Below, one piece after another: positions 1 to 15,420 of a DNA stretch of 64,000 bases. A program made the position numbers and the translations under genes. The notes under the pieces are model-generated. The model saw only the letters and a list, made by a program, of their open reading frames with translations. It was not told where the DNA came from and searched no databases. Origin of the DNA: Tamarix chinensis (lineage: Eukaryota > Streptophyta > Magnoliopsida > Caryophyllales > Tamaricaceae); the NCBI GenBank assembly GCA_030549775.1, contig CM060173.1:2790001-2854000 (forward strand), read 5' to 3'. Position 1 is the first letter of the stretch; every line of letters starts with the position of its first letter.

Positions 1-2254
<2,254 letters not shown>

Positions 2255-3020
2255 TGCATGATTGGGAGGATATTGGTATTATGTGAATTTATGACCAGTG
2301 TATATTAGCAACTCCATTTTACACCAATATGACCATGTTATATTGGTATCTTCGAGTGATAAGGTTAGTATCCCTTTTGAGTAATATAGAAGGAAAATAT
2401 ATAGGTGTTATTGTTTTAGTAGATGTCTTATATACATTGCCCTTGATTTTTGAATTTATGGGTCAATAGTTACATTATGTGCAATAATCTTAAAATTATG
2501 ATTGGTTTGGTAGTTGAATTCTGTGCACTACCCATTTTGTATTGAGTCGATATTTGCCGCTATGTGCTACCATTGTTATTGTGTTGGTAGGGGAATTAGG
2601 TGCACTACTCTTGTTATTGCATGATGATACATGTATTATCTTGAGTTTACACATGAGTATGTTAGGTTATATTGTGTGAGCATGGTGTGCTATGAATATG
2701 ATAGGGTTTATGCATATGATGTTACCTATGAGAGCATGATTATCTATGGTGAGGATTTTGTGTATAGCATGTCTTGATCTTGTTGTTAAATTTTTACATA
2801 TGAACTCTTGTTATTTATGGAAGATATTTTTTTAATTTAATGCTTCCATATGAATCATGATTATGTGTGATAATTAGAGCTTACTCAATATGCATCCATA
2901 CTAACATGTTCACTCTATAAACACTTGCCTATTCAATAGGCAATGTATATCTTACAAGAGTTCTTTGAGGGTCCTCTCTAAGGAAACATGGGTCTAAGAT
3001 AAGTGTGAGGGTTATTTACT
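2255..3020. other. Gene-free AT-rich interval between LTR-type units
   Basis: No gene recognised. The part near 2,880-2,960 resembles the reverse complement of the GTACTGAGTAAG block of the long units, so it may be a minus-strand relic of the same superfamily. A perfect hairpin TGCCTATT-C-AATAGGCA lies at 2,927-2,943. Confidence 0.35.
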
Positions 3021-3807
3021 TGTAACATCTTAATTTTTAGGACGTGAAAATGTTGTTTTGCAGAAGCAAAAACAACAAAAATGAAAGGTGTTGCCACCAC
3101 ACTTTGCACAAGCCAGGTTTCCTCTACCAATTTTATACCAAGTGCTAAGGTTAAAATCATTACTCCACTTAAATTAATAACATGATTGAAAGAAACAAAA
3201 TAGAGAAGACAATAGATAAGTATCGTGCTAAATAAAAGCAACATCAATGATTATAAAACTCAAACGAGAGAAAGAATAGGAGGACACAAGCGTCAAAGTA
3301 CAACCGAAATCAAATATACTAAAAAGACATTGAATAGTCTTAAACTCTCAATCCAAATTACCAATTTTTGATTGAACTCAAAAGCTAACCTAAAAATACC
3401 ACTACCCATTGAATAGGCATGGGCCCATGGAAGGAACCCTTTAGTACAACTGTACTGAGTAACCTTTTATACATAATTAACATGAAAAACCAACATAAAG
3501 CACATACAAGGCATACAACAAAACATGGTACAAGACATTTGAATATACATAGGAGGACTGAAATACGATGGCCATTCATATAACCACATACCACTAAAGG
3601 CATAAACTATTCATACTCATTTATCTGGAACAAACTTAAACTTACCAATCGATCATATAAGATATGTTCTTTGAAGTATAATTAGAAACAACATTAACCC
3701 CAAAACTAAGACAACAATGACATATTATATATCTTATTATCAATACCAATAAATCTCATAACATAGGTAGGCTTAGAGGCACAAAACAATACAAATCTAG
3801 AGCATCA

Positions 3808-3952
3808 TAGGTAGGCATGAAGGATTCTACCAAAATACAGGTAGGCACAAAGACTATTACTGAACCACAGGTAGGCATAAAAGTTGCTACCAAACCATAG
3901 GTAGGTACAAAGGATGCTACTAAACCACAGGTAATTATACTGTTGCCAACCA
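3808..3952. repeat. 30-bp tandem repeat, about 4.8 units
   Basis: Units start at 3,808, 3,838, 3,868, 3,898 and 3,928 (partial). The consensus begins CAGGTAGGCACAAAG and continues NNNCTACCAAACCA. The period is exactly 30 bp, so a frame across it repeats every ten residues, which should not be taken as protein evidence. It sits where other family members carry the CCACTATT hairpin repeats. Confidence 0.85.
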
Positions 3953-4513
3953 ATATAATAATCCATTAATTATTTTCATTTTTATTTACTCAAGGGGGTA
4001 TAAATTAACCTAGAGATACTAAGGCACTCCAATCATATCTCCACACCACGGCAACACATTATTCTACCAACTATCAATCTAGGGATGCAAAGGTATCCTG
4101 GTCACACTGGTACACGAAGGTAACATAGTCCCATACCAATAACGACACCTAATACATAAGTATATATATCCCCTATCAATCTGCAAAGCTAAATCGAGTA
4201 AGATACAGGGCGTGGTTGGGACACTAAGGCACACTAAAAAGGCTCTAGAATCAATTGTGGGTTAAACCACGTGTTTAAGGTAGCAAACCCTAAAGATCCA
4301 CCATTTTTGATATTGAGGTATTTTAATTTAAGTATTAATATTTTATAAAGGTGACCATGAAATTGTATACAAATCACACAGATCCAATTTCCATACTTAA
4401 CCATTTTTACTTATTTCTAATTATTCAAGACAACCATAAATAAGATCATTACCAAGGCCATCATAGCCTCAATTATTCACATTTAGGCACATTAGGTTGA
4501 ACATGATCAAAAT

Positions 4514-5040
4514 TAGGGCTGTGCAAAAAATCCGGGATCCGAAAATCCGATCCGATATTTAAAAATCCGATCCGACATTTCGGATATCTGAACTGGTTTT
4601 ATTCTAAAAGGATATCCGACATTCGGATATCCGGTTTTTTTTTGGATTATCCGATCCGACAAAATATCCGATATTTTGTTGATTATTTCAATAATACACC
4701 ATATTATTGTGTTTTTATAGTTTTAAGTTTTAAAATTTTATTTATTTTTATATTTTAAATATTTATAATAATATTTTAATACTTCTTTTAGATAAAATAA
4801 GATATTTATATGAATATAGATATGAATATTAATTGATATATGATCCTTATTTTTAAAAATATTATAGCAAAAGTTATTAAAATTGATAAAATAGTATTTT
4901 CATACGGATATTGGATATATCCGAATCCGGTCTATATTTTTCGGATATCCGCATCCCGGATATCCGGTCTAAAAAAATGCGGAGCGGATATCCGAAAAAA
5001 TATCCGAATGGATACGGATATCCGGTTTTGCACACCCCTA
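4514..5040. mobile_element. hAT-type MITE with CGGATATCCG subterminal repeats
   Basis: The terminal inverted repeats are TAGGGCTGTGCAAAA at the left and its near-complement TTTTGCACACCCCTA at the right. An exact 8-bp duplication ATCAAAAT flanks it (4,506-4,513 and 5,041-5,048). Many copies of ATCCGA and of the palindrome CGGATATCCG crowd both ends. The centre is AT-rich with no transposase. An 8-bp duplication and TAGGG-type ends fit the hAT superfamily. Confidence 0.88.
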
Positions 5041-6249
5041 ATCAAAATGCTCCTAAGATCAAAATTATTAAAACTAATGCTCTCCTCATACTACATGCAC
5101 AACGTGAGCCATGCGTACGAAGGGGGGTTATGCTTGTTGGGATGGATGGGTGGTGAGGAAGGGTGAGTTAGGGATGGAGATGATGGTGATGGTTGATGTT
5201 GGTCAATGGTCGAGGGTGGCACAACTAGTAGTGGCTGGTGTTGGGCTTGGTTGGCTGCAAAAAGGATGTGGTGTAGGTGGATGTTTTTTTGGACAAGGCA
5301 GTGTAGGAAGTAGGAGTGACGAGGCTATGAAGAAGGGTGGTGTAGGGTTGGAGTTATGATGAAGAGAAAAGCGGTGAAGGTGGTAGCAATGACAAAGAGG
5401 ATAGAAGGTGGATGGTGTGTGGTTGCGAGGTGGTGAGGTAGACTGGGAGGTTACAATATAAGTTGTTGAAGTAAGAGGAGTAGTAATGGAGGGTGGCATT
5501 GAAGATGGTTGGTGGGTTGCGGTAGGATGGGTCGAAGAGGGGTGTTTAGGAATGCAACACCCCCAAAATCACAGTTGAAAATTTTCCTTTAATTAAAACA
5601 AACACAAGTACGAGGGTGCTACCACCGTAATCAGTACAAGTCTAGCCCCTGCCAGTCTCGTACCAACCACAAGGCTAAGGGAAAAGTTTTGCAAGACATT
5701 AGCCATGCTTTAAATAGAGATTCATAGAAAACTAAAATGTTCATAACACAAGAATCAGAGTGCGCATTAAAAAGTTATTACAACCCACTAGAGTACATAA
5801 TTAGGGTTCCCAAAAAGGATAAAAGGTACAATATGATAAAATAAAACCAAAAGAAAGCAAAACATAAGTAAATTGAGGTAAAAGAGAGTCCGATCAACAT
5901 CTCTTCCAGGCCCCTATGCCAAGTCCAACAATCAACTCTCAGCCCCACCTGATACCTCATAAGTATCATAGGCATTGAAGATGGCATCTCCTACCTACAC
6001 AAACTCAGTAGGTCCCTCGTGGGAATGGGCAACACCTATAAAACGGGTATTCAATACACTATGTACTGAGCAAGGTAACCATGCAACTAAGGCTATACAT
6101 AGAAAGACATATAATACAAGTAGGATCATATAGATAAACATACAAGTAATGTAGATAGTAGAGATCATGTTACAGTCCGGTTAAACTCAATCATTAGATC
6201 TCTGGTCAATGTGATCATTTCACACCATGCTCTTTATAAGTTCATGCAA

Positions 6250-6552
6250 GTACGGGAACCCCATTATTATAGCCAGTGGATTAGAAATGTACAGGGAAAA
6301 GTGCTTCTGGCTACTATTATGCTGGTGGATCGGTCTGGCGCCAACTCTCATGGTGTTTCACTATAAGTACTTAGTGTCTTTCCCATGTCTTATCATAACT
6401 TAGAGTTTGGTTTATTGAGCTCAGGATCCCCCACTATTATAGTTGGTGGATCGAAAATGTACAGGACAGAACGCTCCTGAACACTATTATATGTTGGTGG
6501 ATCGGTTTGGGCCCATCTCAATAATCTTTCACTTTAAATGATTAGTGTCTTC
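6250..6552 (+). repeat. Hairpin-repeat cassette of copy A2
   Basis: Two blocks, each opening with GGGAACCCC or GGATCCCCC and closing with TTTCACT...TAAGTACTTAGTGTCTT or a variant. Each holds two CCACTATTAT...GTGGATCGG units, four in all, some degenerate. The spacer in block two holds CAGGA (6,462-6,466) and TCCTG (6,475-6,479), which can pair. Confidence 0.75.
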
Positions 6553-8004
6553 TCTGTATCTTATTTAATATATGTTTTATCCCTAGACATGCATGTTCTT
6601 TGGACTACCCATTCACACAATCTGTTTACTCCTATTCCCCTAAGAGGGGCTCGTCCCATATCTTGGGACTTCTATGCCTCTTAACACATCCATACATCCT
6701 TTCCTTCTTCTCTTTACTTACCACGAGTACCCAACTCCTAAGTGTGTGGGTCGAGGTTGACTTCCCCATACCATCTAATTCAACTCACTATCATCCTCTA
6801 GGGTTATTCCTGAAAACCCTAATTGGGCCTATATGACCCATCCTTCCTCTCACACAACTAAAGCTCTTTTACCCCAACTTATCACCTCACTTAGATTCAA
6901 CCCCAAGCATTCCACCTCACTTTCCATGGTAGACATATGACCCCGAAATCCTAGTTGGCCACTCCAAACCCTAGCACCTCTCTATTCTCATATGTCATCT
7001 ATCCATTACTCACATACCATCCCCTCTTCCACATGACACACACACTTACCTTCCATGTGATATCCTTCCACTCTTACCCTATATCCCAATCCTTTCCATT
7101 AATTTTTCACTTCCACAATCTCCTGGTTTTCCTCCCAAACCCTAGCCAAATTCCCTACACATTATTATACCAACCTAAGTATTATTTTTCACCCATGGAC
7201 TCCAATCACCCTCAACAACTCTCCCCTCACCTTACTTACACCCCAAGGTAATTTTTTTTGCATAAGGATCGTCCCCATGCAAACATCATCCATCGCATGC
7301 AAACCCTAGACTTCCCATGCAAGATTCACTCCACTCTCTTTTTTGTCCATATTTTCCTTTTATTTGTCCCCTCATAGGTCATGAGATAATTAGTTCATTC
7401 TCACTTCCCTTTAGTCAACTCATTTTGCTTTTTCCCTTTTTATCCTTTCACCCCATACTATATCATTAAAACATCCTAGCATGCATGTCCATATGATCAA
7501 ATCACATAACACTAAAAGCACAACATACACATCATTTTACACATACTATGAGGAGTTCACATAAACGTACCTCAACTCTAAGCTGAGCTACAAGTAAGTG
7601 GTCATAATTACATAAGATACACAGCATAACATAACACATGACATGCAAAGCACATAACACAAATGATAGGCTTTAACTACATCCTTACCTAATACAACAC
7701 CGGGCTTGGAGCACGCTTCTACGCCTCTTTAGGATTTTTACTTGGTTCACCTATAAGAGGGAAATACTAAGGTTAATTTCCCTCTTACCAACATTATAAT
7801 TATTTCCTACCTTACCCTTATCATAGCCTAGTATTAGGGTTAATAATAATAGTATTAGCTTTATAAGTAAAAGTAAGGGTATTATTCTTAAAGTAGCTAA
7901 TCATGCTACTACTAGTCAAAATAGGTCTTGGTAATTATATTGGTCCATGTTAAAGTATTATTAGCAATATTTATATTACTAAAGATAATAACTTTAATAT
8001 TAAC

Positions 8005-8143
8005 AATAATAATAATAATAATAATAGTGATAATAATAATAATAATAATAGTGATAATAATAATAATAATAATAACTTGAATAATAATAATAATGATAAT
8101 AGTAATAGTAATAATAGTGATATAGGTAGTAGTAGTAGTAGTA

Positions 8144-8188
<45 letters not shown>

Positions 8189-8340
8189 TTAATAGTACTT
8201 TGAATCTTAGTAATAATAATAATAGGGTTTCAAATAATTATATTAATAGTAGAACTAGTAATAATAGTGCCCAAGTTGATAATAATAATAATAATAATAA
8301 CTATAATAATGATATTAACACTAATAAAATAAGTAAAAAT
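8005..8340. repeat. TAA/TAG microsatellite cluster in A2
   Basis: Imperfect TAA runs with TAG and GTA interruptions. Long poly-Asn frames here are translation artefacts. The punctuating hairpin spacers of the other copies are not clear in this one. Confidence 0.88.
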
Positions 8341-10704
8341 TACATAAATTATATTTAAAGGTTAGGAAGGATAGGGCACAACCTAGGGGTGGTGGTGACT
8401 AGGCATCGGCAATACCAGCAGCGGTGGAAGAGGATGGGCATATTGGGTAGCCAACTTTGCATGGTTGAGGCGACTCATTTAGGGTGATTAGGGGTGGAGT
8501 GTGGTATGGTTCAGTGGAGGGTGATGTAGGGAAGAGTTTGGGTGGTGTTTTGAACAACGACACTAGGCAAAGGCGGCGGCGAAGAAAGGGAGGTTAGTTT
8601 TTTGGGTAGGGAAAAGAAGGCCGATTGAGGTCGGGTATAAGGTATTTATAGGCCAATGGTGGGTGGATAAGACAAAGGGAGAATAGGACAAGGGGAAGGT
8701 ATGGAAGGTTGGTACAAGCTTGTAATTTGTAGTTGTAGGTTTGGTCGGGGGAAGAAAAAGGAAAAGGATGGGGCACACATACGAGGAGGTGTAAGGCAGG
8801 TTGGGTCCGGAAAAGTAAAGGAAAAGGATAGGGAGGGAAAGGGGGAGGTAGGCCAGCAGTACGGTGGCTAGAATGTTGGCGGTACGGGGTTGCAAGTTTT
8901 GACTTGCAAGGCATGGGAAACAAGGAAGAAGAAGAGGCAATGGGCCGGCCGACCTAGAGGAAAAGAAAAGAAAGAAAATAAAAGGGAGAGAACCGATGGC
9001 TGAGCAGGCGAGGAGAAAAAAGAGAGGAGGGTGTAGGCTGGGCCGAGCAGAAAGAAGAGGGGGAAGGGGTTGGGTTGCGAGGGCGCAGGCCCAAACTAGA
9101 AAAAAGGAAGAAAGAAAAAAGGAAAAGGAGAAAGGAGAAAAAGGAAAGAAAAGGAAAAAGAAAAGGAAAAGGGAAAAAAGAAAAAGAAAAAAGAAAAAAG
9201 AAAAATTAGGTTGGTTGAAGTATTTAGAATATTTTGGTATTTTTGAATTTTTAAAATAATAATATTTAGTAAAATAATAATTATATTCCCCTTTTATATT
9301 AATTTAGGATATTTTGGATAATTTTTTCTAAATTCTATTTTAATTAGCAAAGTACCCTAGTTTTCCCTAATTAAATTCTTAATTATTTTCCTCTTAATTT
9401 TGCCTTAAATATTCCCCCTTATTTTAATAAAATAATTTTATTTAATTAATTTCTCAAATTAATCCCTATTTTAACATAATTTTCTAGATTAAGATTTTGG
9501 GGTATTTTAGGGAATGGAAAAAATTACCACAAGGGAGGAAGAGAAAGTAAGACATGGTAGAGGAGAATGGAGAAGAATAAGTGGAGAAGAAAGGAGGAGA
9601 GAAGGGTCGATGGTGGTGAAGGTTGTGGTGGTGTTGGCAGAATGCATGCGAAAAGGAACCAGGGCAGGGAGGTGGATGGGTTGACGAAATGAATGTAAGG
9701 GTAAGGGATGGAGTGTTGGTTGAAGAACAAAAATGGAGGAGAGCAGGGGTTGGGGTGATGGTGATGGTTGGAGGTGGTCGGTGATGGTTTCTATGAAACC
9801 AAACAAAGTTGAGAAGGGGAAAGGCTGGGTCGAATCGAGGATAAGAGGGAGGGAAGGAGGTGTTGTTTGTTTGTGATTGGTTGGGTGATGGTGGAATCAA
9901 ATAGGGTAGAGGGGAAGGGTAGTGATTAGTTGTGGCTAGTGTTGGAAGGCAAAACCAATCATGGTTGAGGAAGGGCATACTAGGCTTGAACAAGGAAGAG
10001 AGAGTGCGAAGTGGGTTTTTTTTAGTTTAGGAGGACAGGAAGATGCGCGATTATTTGTATACATACATAGATACATACATACATGAACATGGGGAAAAGG
10101 AGTGGTGAGGGAGGTTGTTTCATAGAGAGGGGTATAGTCTAGTGGGTTGGTTTTTATACAAAGAGAAGAGAGAGGGAAGGAGGGTTGTGTTTGTTGGGGG
10201 GAAGTGCACAAAAATAAAGAGGGGGATAGGAGTTATTGTATGTATATGTATGTATACATGAATATAGATGGCTTGTTTAGCGAAGGAGGCGATGGTGATG
10301 GGGTATGGTCAAGTGGAATGGTACAACAAGTGAGGGGTATGGGTAAGTTGTGTGGGGTAAGGAGGGAGAAAAGGAGAGTGATCGGGGGAGGAAAATGGAG
10401 GCACCCAAGGCTTAATTTAGGAATAAAATGGAAGGATAGAGTAGGAATATTTTATTTTAGTTTTATATTTAGTTTAGATAGGTTAGGGTACTAGGTAGAA
10501 AAATAATTCAAGAAATATAATTCAGTTTAGGATAATTTTAATAGGAAGGTAAAAGGTAAAATAATTAGGAAAAAATATTTATGTAATTATGTGGGTTATG
10601 GGTCAAGTTATTAATAAAATAATTAGGCTAAGTTTTAAATTTTAGTTTTGAATAAAAAGGCTAAACCCCAGAAAATAAAGGTTATAAAAATTTTGGGTGT
10701 CACA

Positions 10705-13700
10705 TCAATGTTCTTTTTTTGTTGGTATTTTGGATTACTTTTGGTGGATCTTATCCCTTTGTACTTAAACCTGATCCCTAGCTTATGAGACTTTGGTATG
10801 GATGTGACTATTTGTGAATAAGTATGTTTATGAATGGTTTGAAAGGTTTAACTTTGTTTATGGTTTTATATCCAACCTTGTATCCAGCATAAGTTTGATG
10901 ATGTACATACTTCTTCTTATTTTTTATATGGTCGTTTCACCCCTATTCATTGGTCTTTTATTCCATATGATATCTTTTATATGAAAATTTTAAGTTGAAA
11001 AAAATGGGAGTGTTATAGTTATCTCTTACCTAACTTGAAGTGGTCAGGCAACCCGGTTCTTCTTTTCAAAAAGATTTAATATTTTCAAATGTTTTTGGCT
11101 CTTGTGTCACATAGAAAAGGGAAAAATACATCTCCAATATTAATGTAAACCATCAATGTAAAGAGAGGAACAAAAGTGACTATCGCAATAACTCTATAAA
11201 CCCCCACTGTGACCTTAGTCATTTGCTTTTCTTGCTAGAGAAAAGTAGTCTAAGTAAAAGCATGAAGTCTCCACTAACTTAAAAAAAGTTATAATAAAAA
11301 TTATAGCTCCCATGATACTCCTTGCTATGTTAAGGGTAAATAAAGAAACTATTAGGGAAAATTATGTATTAAACTTTAGTTTTACATTTGTGTTGTGATA
11401 CGTTATAACATCGAAAAAGTTTTCTACCCTTAATATTCAAGTGTTTAGTTCATAATCCTTGTCTAACCTTTAACCCTTGCTTAATCAACTTATTTTAACC
11501 CCTTAACCCTTCATTTACCTTTTTACCCTTTAAAACCCTTACCCCTCTTATTCTCACATGACTGCCCCTCCCTTACCAACTAGAATTTTGATTTCCTAGT
11601 TTGGTTACCCAAACTAAGTCCCAAATATATCGATACACACACTCAATCCCCCATCAACCTCTCCCCTCCATCATCGCTCTTTTCATTCAAGTATTGTATA
11701 CTCCACCTCACACATACCTCCATTTTTTTATTTCAAGCCAACCATTGCAACAATAGACCTCCTTAACCATACCTTACACCTCCCACTTTTTCATTTCATG
11801 TAACACCCAACCCCAACATCTTCCCTCCTCTTTTCTATTGTTTATCCCTTTCAGTATTTATCTAGGTTTTTTCCCTCAATGTATCACTTATTTGGCTTAG
11901 ACTTAACCCCATATACCATATTAAAATTTCCTTCACCTTACTCTCCATGTTTCCTTATGTTCTCTTCTTTTTTTCTCATTTGGCTTGGTAGAATTGAACC
12001 TTCATTGCACAACCCATGACCTCTTGTGTGAAACCCTCATGATTCATATCCATTAATAGTGTATAATCCTTGCATTTCCACCCGTAACCACACCCAACAA
12101 TGCCATCCCCTTTCACAACCCCAATCAATCACATCAGTCTTGTGGGCAACCCTCAACTTGTTGTATAATAACCTTATGCAACTCTCCTTTTACTTCAACG
12201 AATACCTCATGCCTTACATAACTCTCTTAACTCTTAGATTTAAACACCATACCTATAACATTTCCTTCCCTCTTTCCTTAGCTCTCAATGGTAAGTAGTA
12301 TTTTTTGTTGTTATTTCTTGGTCAATTTATCCTCTCATCATTTCTCTTATCCTACTTTGGTTTTTCCTAAATTCTACCTCTTTTTATATTCCTTATTCCT
12401 TGCTAATTCTATCTTTTTTCTTACTCTTATTTTTTTATTAGGTGATCCTAAGGTGCAGTTAAAGGTGGTGATTAAGAGTATTTGCTAAGAGACTAGGGTA
12501 GCCTTGTTAAGGATACACATCTTTATTTTAGGAATTTTATTGTAACGTAAGCTTTATATTCCCATGATAGAATGCTCTAGTATGCCAAAAATTGATTTAG
12601 AATATTCAATATTATACTTATGTATTGTTTTATGATATTGTGAAGGTCATGTGATTTTATGTAAGTATGATGTTAGATTTATTTTAAATTTCCAAGCATG
12701 ATGATGTATATTATTGTTCTTAATAAGTATGTTGAGAGTGTTAAATATCATAAGTTTAAGTATTTTTGAGAAGTATCTCATTGAGGCTAAGATTTAATTT
12801 TTTGGGTTTTTATGAGTTTCGGCCCTTTACTTTTTGGGGGGTATTTTTGGATGATTTTAATTCATTTTTCTTACATATTTGGGTGTTTTATTATGTATGA
12901 GAGTTTATGTGTAAAATGGTGAAGTTTGTAGAATGTTGAGTTTTGAGTATTTTATGTGTTAGAATCGAACAAGGGAATTTTGGTCAATTTAGTGGATTTT
13001 TGGAAAATCTAAGCACGACATTGGATTGATTAAAGGGTTTATATGAGTTTTGATATATTATATGGTAGGTGTTGGTTGAGTATGGGTTAAGATATAAATT
13101 TCATAAGTTTTCAAATGCATAGGTAAAAAAGTGTAAAATGGTCATTTTGAGTAATTATGAAAAATAAAAGTTATGCAAGTGTTATTGGGCTTAAAATGTG
13201 ATAAGTGTAAAGTGTGATTATGCTAGGTTAATACGTTTAACACGATTATTGATATTATGTGAAAATGACTTAAAATGAGTTAAGTAAAAGATCGATATTT
13301 TATGTGTAAAATATTGTAGTTAATTCTTATTTTTTTAGATATCTTTGTAAATATAATATGTTAGATTGTTGTGTCAAATTTCATGAGTTTTATGGAAGAT
13401 GTTATGAGATAAGGGTAAATTTGAGTTTTGTGAGAGAATTATGATATTTTTCCTTCTATAATGTCTCTTTTGTATTTGCTGTATTTCCTTATGCCTTATA
13501 ATTACTTTAGGTGATTATAACATTTTTGGTTTTGATTAAGTGTGATTCTTTATTAGTACTTTAAATAATAATAGTAATAGTATTAATGATAATAATGATA
13601 GTTATTATGAATTTAGTGATAATTGGTATACCATGTAAAAATGATAAGTGGTATTACAAGCGATAAGTTAATGATAATATAGATAGAGGTGTTATGATGA

Positions 13701-13982
13701 TAATAAAATCAAGTATTATTTGTTAACTGTAGAGTATCCAACTATGTTTGGCATGTTTTCTAATGAAATATTAATATTTAAAGTAGAAGATCACGTGAGT
13801 TAGAACGAAGTTGTACTAACTTTACTTATTATTTTACCTAGTTCTGTCAGAACTAGAGGACCCTAATCTACTATTTACTAACTCATTCTACCAGTCTATA
13901 GAGGACACGTATACTTAAGGATTATTTATTTTTTAATATTTCTTCAGGAATATTTTTTCTATGAAGAATATATATGCCAAAA
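10705..13982. other. Gene-free AT-rich interval, probably decayed repeats
   Basis: I recognise no gene. Short frames at 12,059-12,488 have no family signature. A trinucleotide-like TAA/AAT patch lies near 13,565-13,600. The right end leads into a minus-strand relic of the long LTR-type family, so much of this interval may be the distal part of that relic. Confidence 0.3.
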
Positions 13983-14275
13983 TCCACTCCAAGAAATGAT
14001 AATAGTGGTCAAAAGCGTCCTACCTTAGGAGCCTTATGTCTTGATACTATTTTGCCAATGAGAAATAGTGGGGTCTTAGATCTCAATGTGACTAGGTAAA
14101 TAAAATATTATAATCACCTAATGTTGAACTCTAATATAGTTTTCTCTCTATTTATCTCGTATCTTAAGCATATATGTATGTATAATATCTTTCTTGTCAT
14201 ATGATTATTATTTTCTATGTATGCCTTATCTTATTGATTTATAACGTTACCTTACTTAGTACGTAATATACTAAC
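13983..14275 (-). repeat. Diverged minus-strand relic of the hairpin/TGAGTAAG cassette
   Basis: On the minus strand there are GACCCCACTATT (from 14,078) and CCACTATTATC...GAGTGGA (14,008-13,983). The spacer between them has TCCTA-CCT-TAGGA (14,018-14,030), the same kind of second hairpin as in other copies but with different arm bases. The stretch at 14,250-14,275 is the complement of the ACTAAGTAAGGTAAC block. The order matches a minus-oriented LTR-type unit. Its ends cannot be placed. Confidence 0.5.
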
Positions 14276-14589
14276 TATCATTATTATGGGTGTCATTCAA
14301 TCCCACACATAGATGCCACCTTATTTTATAATTAATTGATGAATTAATGTTTTTGATGTGATTGTTTGTAGTGAGTGTTTGTTCAAATTGGTGTTAATGT
14401 ATAGTCATCCAAATATATACCTCTCTAGACTTTTAGTCCTCTCTTTTCTCTTGTCTCTATATTTTCTCCCCTATTTTGTAATATTGTATCATTATGAGAT
14501 CAAATATTTTCCATAATTGATCTCTTGTAACAAGTTACTTTTTAGACTTGCATCCGACATATATTAGGTATAAGAATAACTTTCTCTAT

Positions 14590-14823
14590 GTTGGATGTGG
14601 TATAATACCCTAATTTTTACTTGTGGCTTCTGCATAACCTATTTTAGAGGGAAAAAAATCCAATTTGTAAAAATGGTGGTGTTAACCCTGTAGGAACCCT
14701 CCCAATAGAATAGATTAAGTTTTGTGTCAATAGGACCTATTTATGTACAAAACCAAGAACATAATGAACTACATTGAATATAAAAAAAATCTAGGAACAT
14801 AAGTAATAAACCAAACTTAAATC

Positions 14824-14890
<67 letters not shown>

Positions 14891-15420
14891 TTTCAAGTGA
14901 TACAAGAATTAAGAACACATAAATTCATGTTTTTCTTCGCTGGGATTATTAACTCTATTAAAGACTTTTCGTTCCTAATTGAGATTTCTTTATATCAAAC
15001 CTTTAGATATAGAGTCTCAATAATTCACTCTAATTTCTTGATCCTCACACCTCGGTATATGAATTAAGTGACAATTGTATACAATACAAGTCTTTATATA
15101 TGCCGAGAAATAACCTAGAACCAACTAAAAAGATAACAGTCAGAATTAACATATAAAAAGGCATGGAAAAAAATGATCCAATAATTCACGTTGTGTAGAA
15201 GACTAGGACTCAAAATAGGTGTGCTTGTTGACACAACTCCCCCATTTTGAGCCTCAACCTTTATTTATTGCTTCATGTTTTCTCTTGTTTGATATAGACA
15301 TGTTTCTTAACACTCCCCTTATGTTGATCTCTGAACTCCCTTCTTTTTCTTCATTATCCTTCATTTTAGGTCCTCTTTACCCTCCCCTATATAGGCTTGA
15401 ATCCTAATAGAAACAATCAA
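14590..15420. repeat. Direct-repeat copy 1 of a copia-like LTR segment
   Basis: It shares a diverged order of blocks with 17,410-18,130: an AATAGAATAGATTAAG-like block, 'ACCTATTTATGTACAAA', 'ACCAAACTT', a trinucleotide microsatellite, a TTAGATATAGA block and 'TATATGC(C/T)(A/G)AGA'. Two direct copies about 2.8 kb apart, with a copia gag relic next to the right copy, fit degraded LTRs of one element. Ends and duplications could not be fixed. Confidence 0.45.
14826..14889. repeat. (ATT)n microsatellite
   Basis: About 21 uninterrupted ATT units inside the direct-repeat copy. The corresponding place in the other copy (17,610-17,652) has short TAC/ATC runs. Confidence 0.95.

Larger units (their letters stand above)
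5553..9509 (+). mobile_element. Long non-coding LTR-type unit, copy A2 (nested)
   Basis: It starts TGCAACACCCCCAAAATCAC and ends GATTTTGGGGTATTTTA. The flanks are AGGAA (5,548-5,552) and GGGAA (9,510-9,514), a duplication with one mismatch. It contains the family order: TGTACTGAGCAAGGTAAC (about 6,062), hairpin repeats (6,250-6,552), GGAGC-AC-GCTTC (7,708-7,719), TAA arrays (8,005-8,340), a GC-richer part, a purine tract (about 9,090-9,200) and an AT-rich end. I see no retroelement coding sequence and no primer-binding site after the end. Confidence 0.65.
3021..10704 (+). mobile_element. Older LTR-type unit interrupted by a MITE and by copy A2
   Basis: It starts TGTAACATCTTAATTTTTAGG and ends AATTTTGGGTGTCACA. 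Near the start it carries the family block GTTGCCACCACACTT...CCAAGTGCTAAGG and at 3,455 an ACTGTACTGAGTAACC block. Copy A2 (5,553-9,509) and a hAT MITE (4,514-5,040) lie inside. The segments on either side of A2 (5,100-5,552 and 9,510-10,450) have the same GGT/GGA-rich style. The outer flanks, TTACT and TCAAT, agree at only three of five bases, so the joining of the two ends is inferred. Confidence 0.45.

Noticed and set aside
3756..3953. 65-codon minus-strand frame with a 10-residue repeat
   Set aside because: The periodicity comes from a 30-bp DNA tandem repeat in a non-coding unit.
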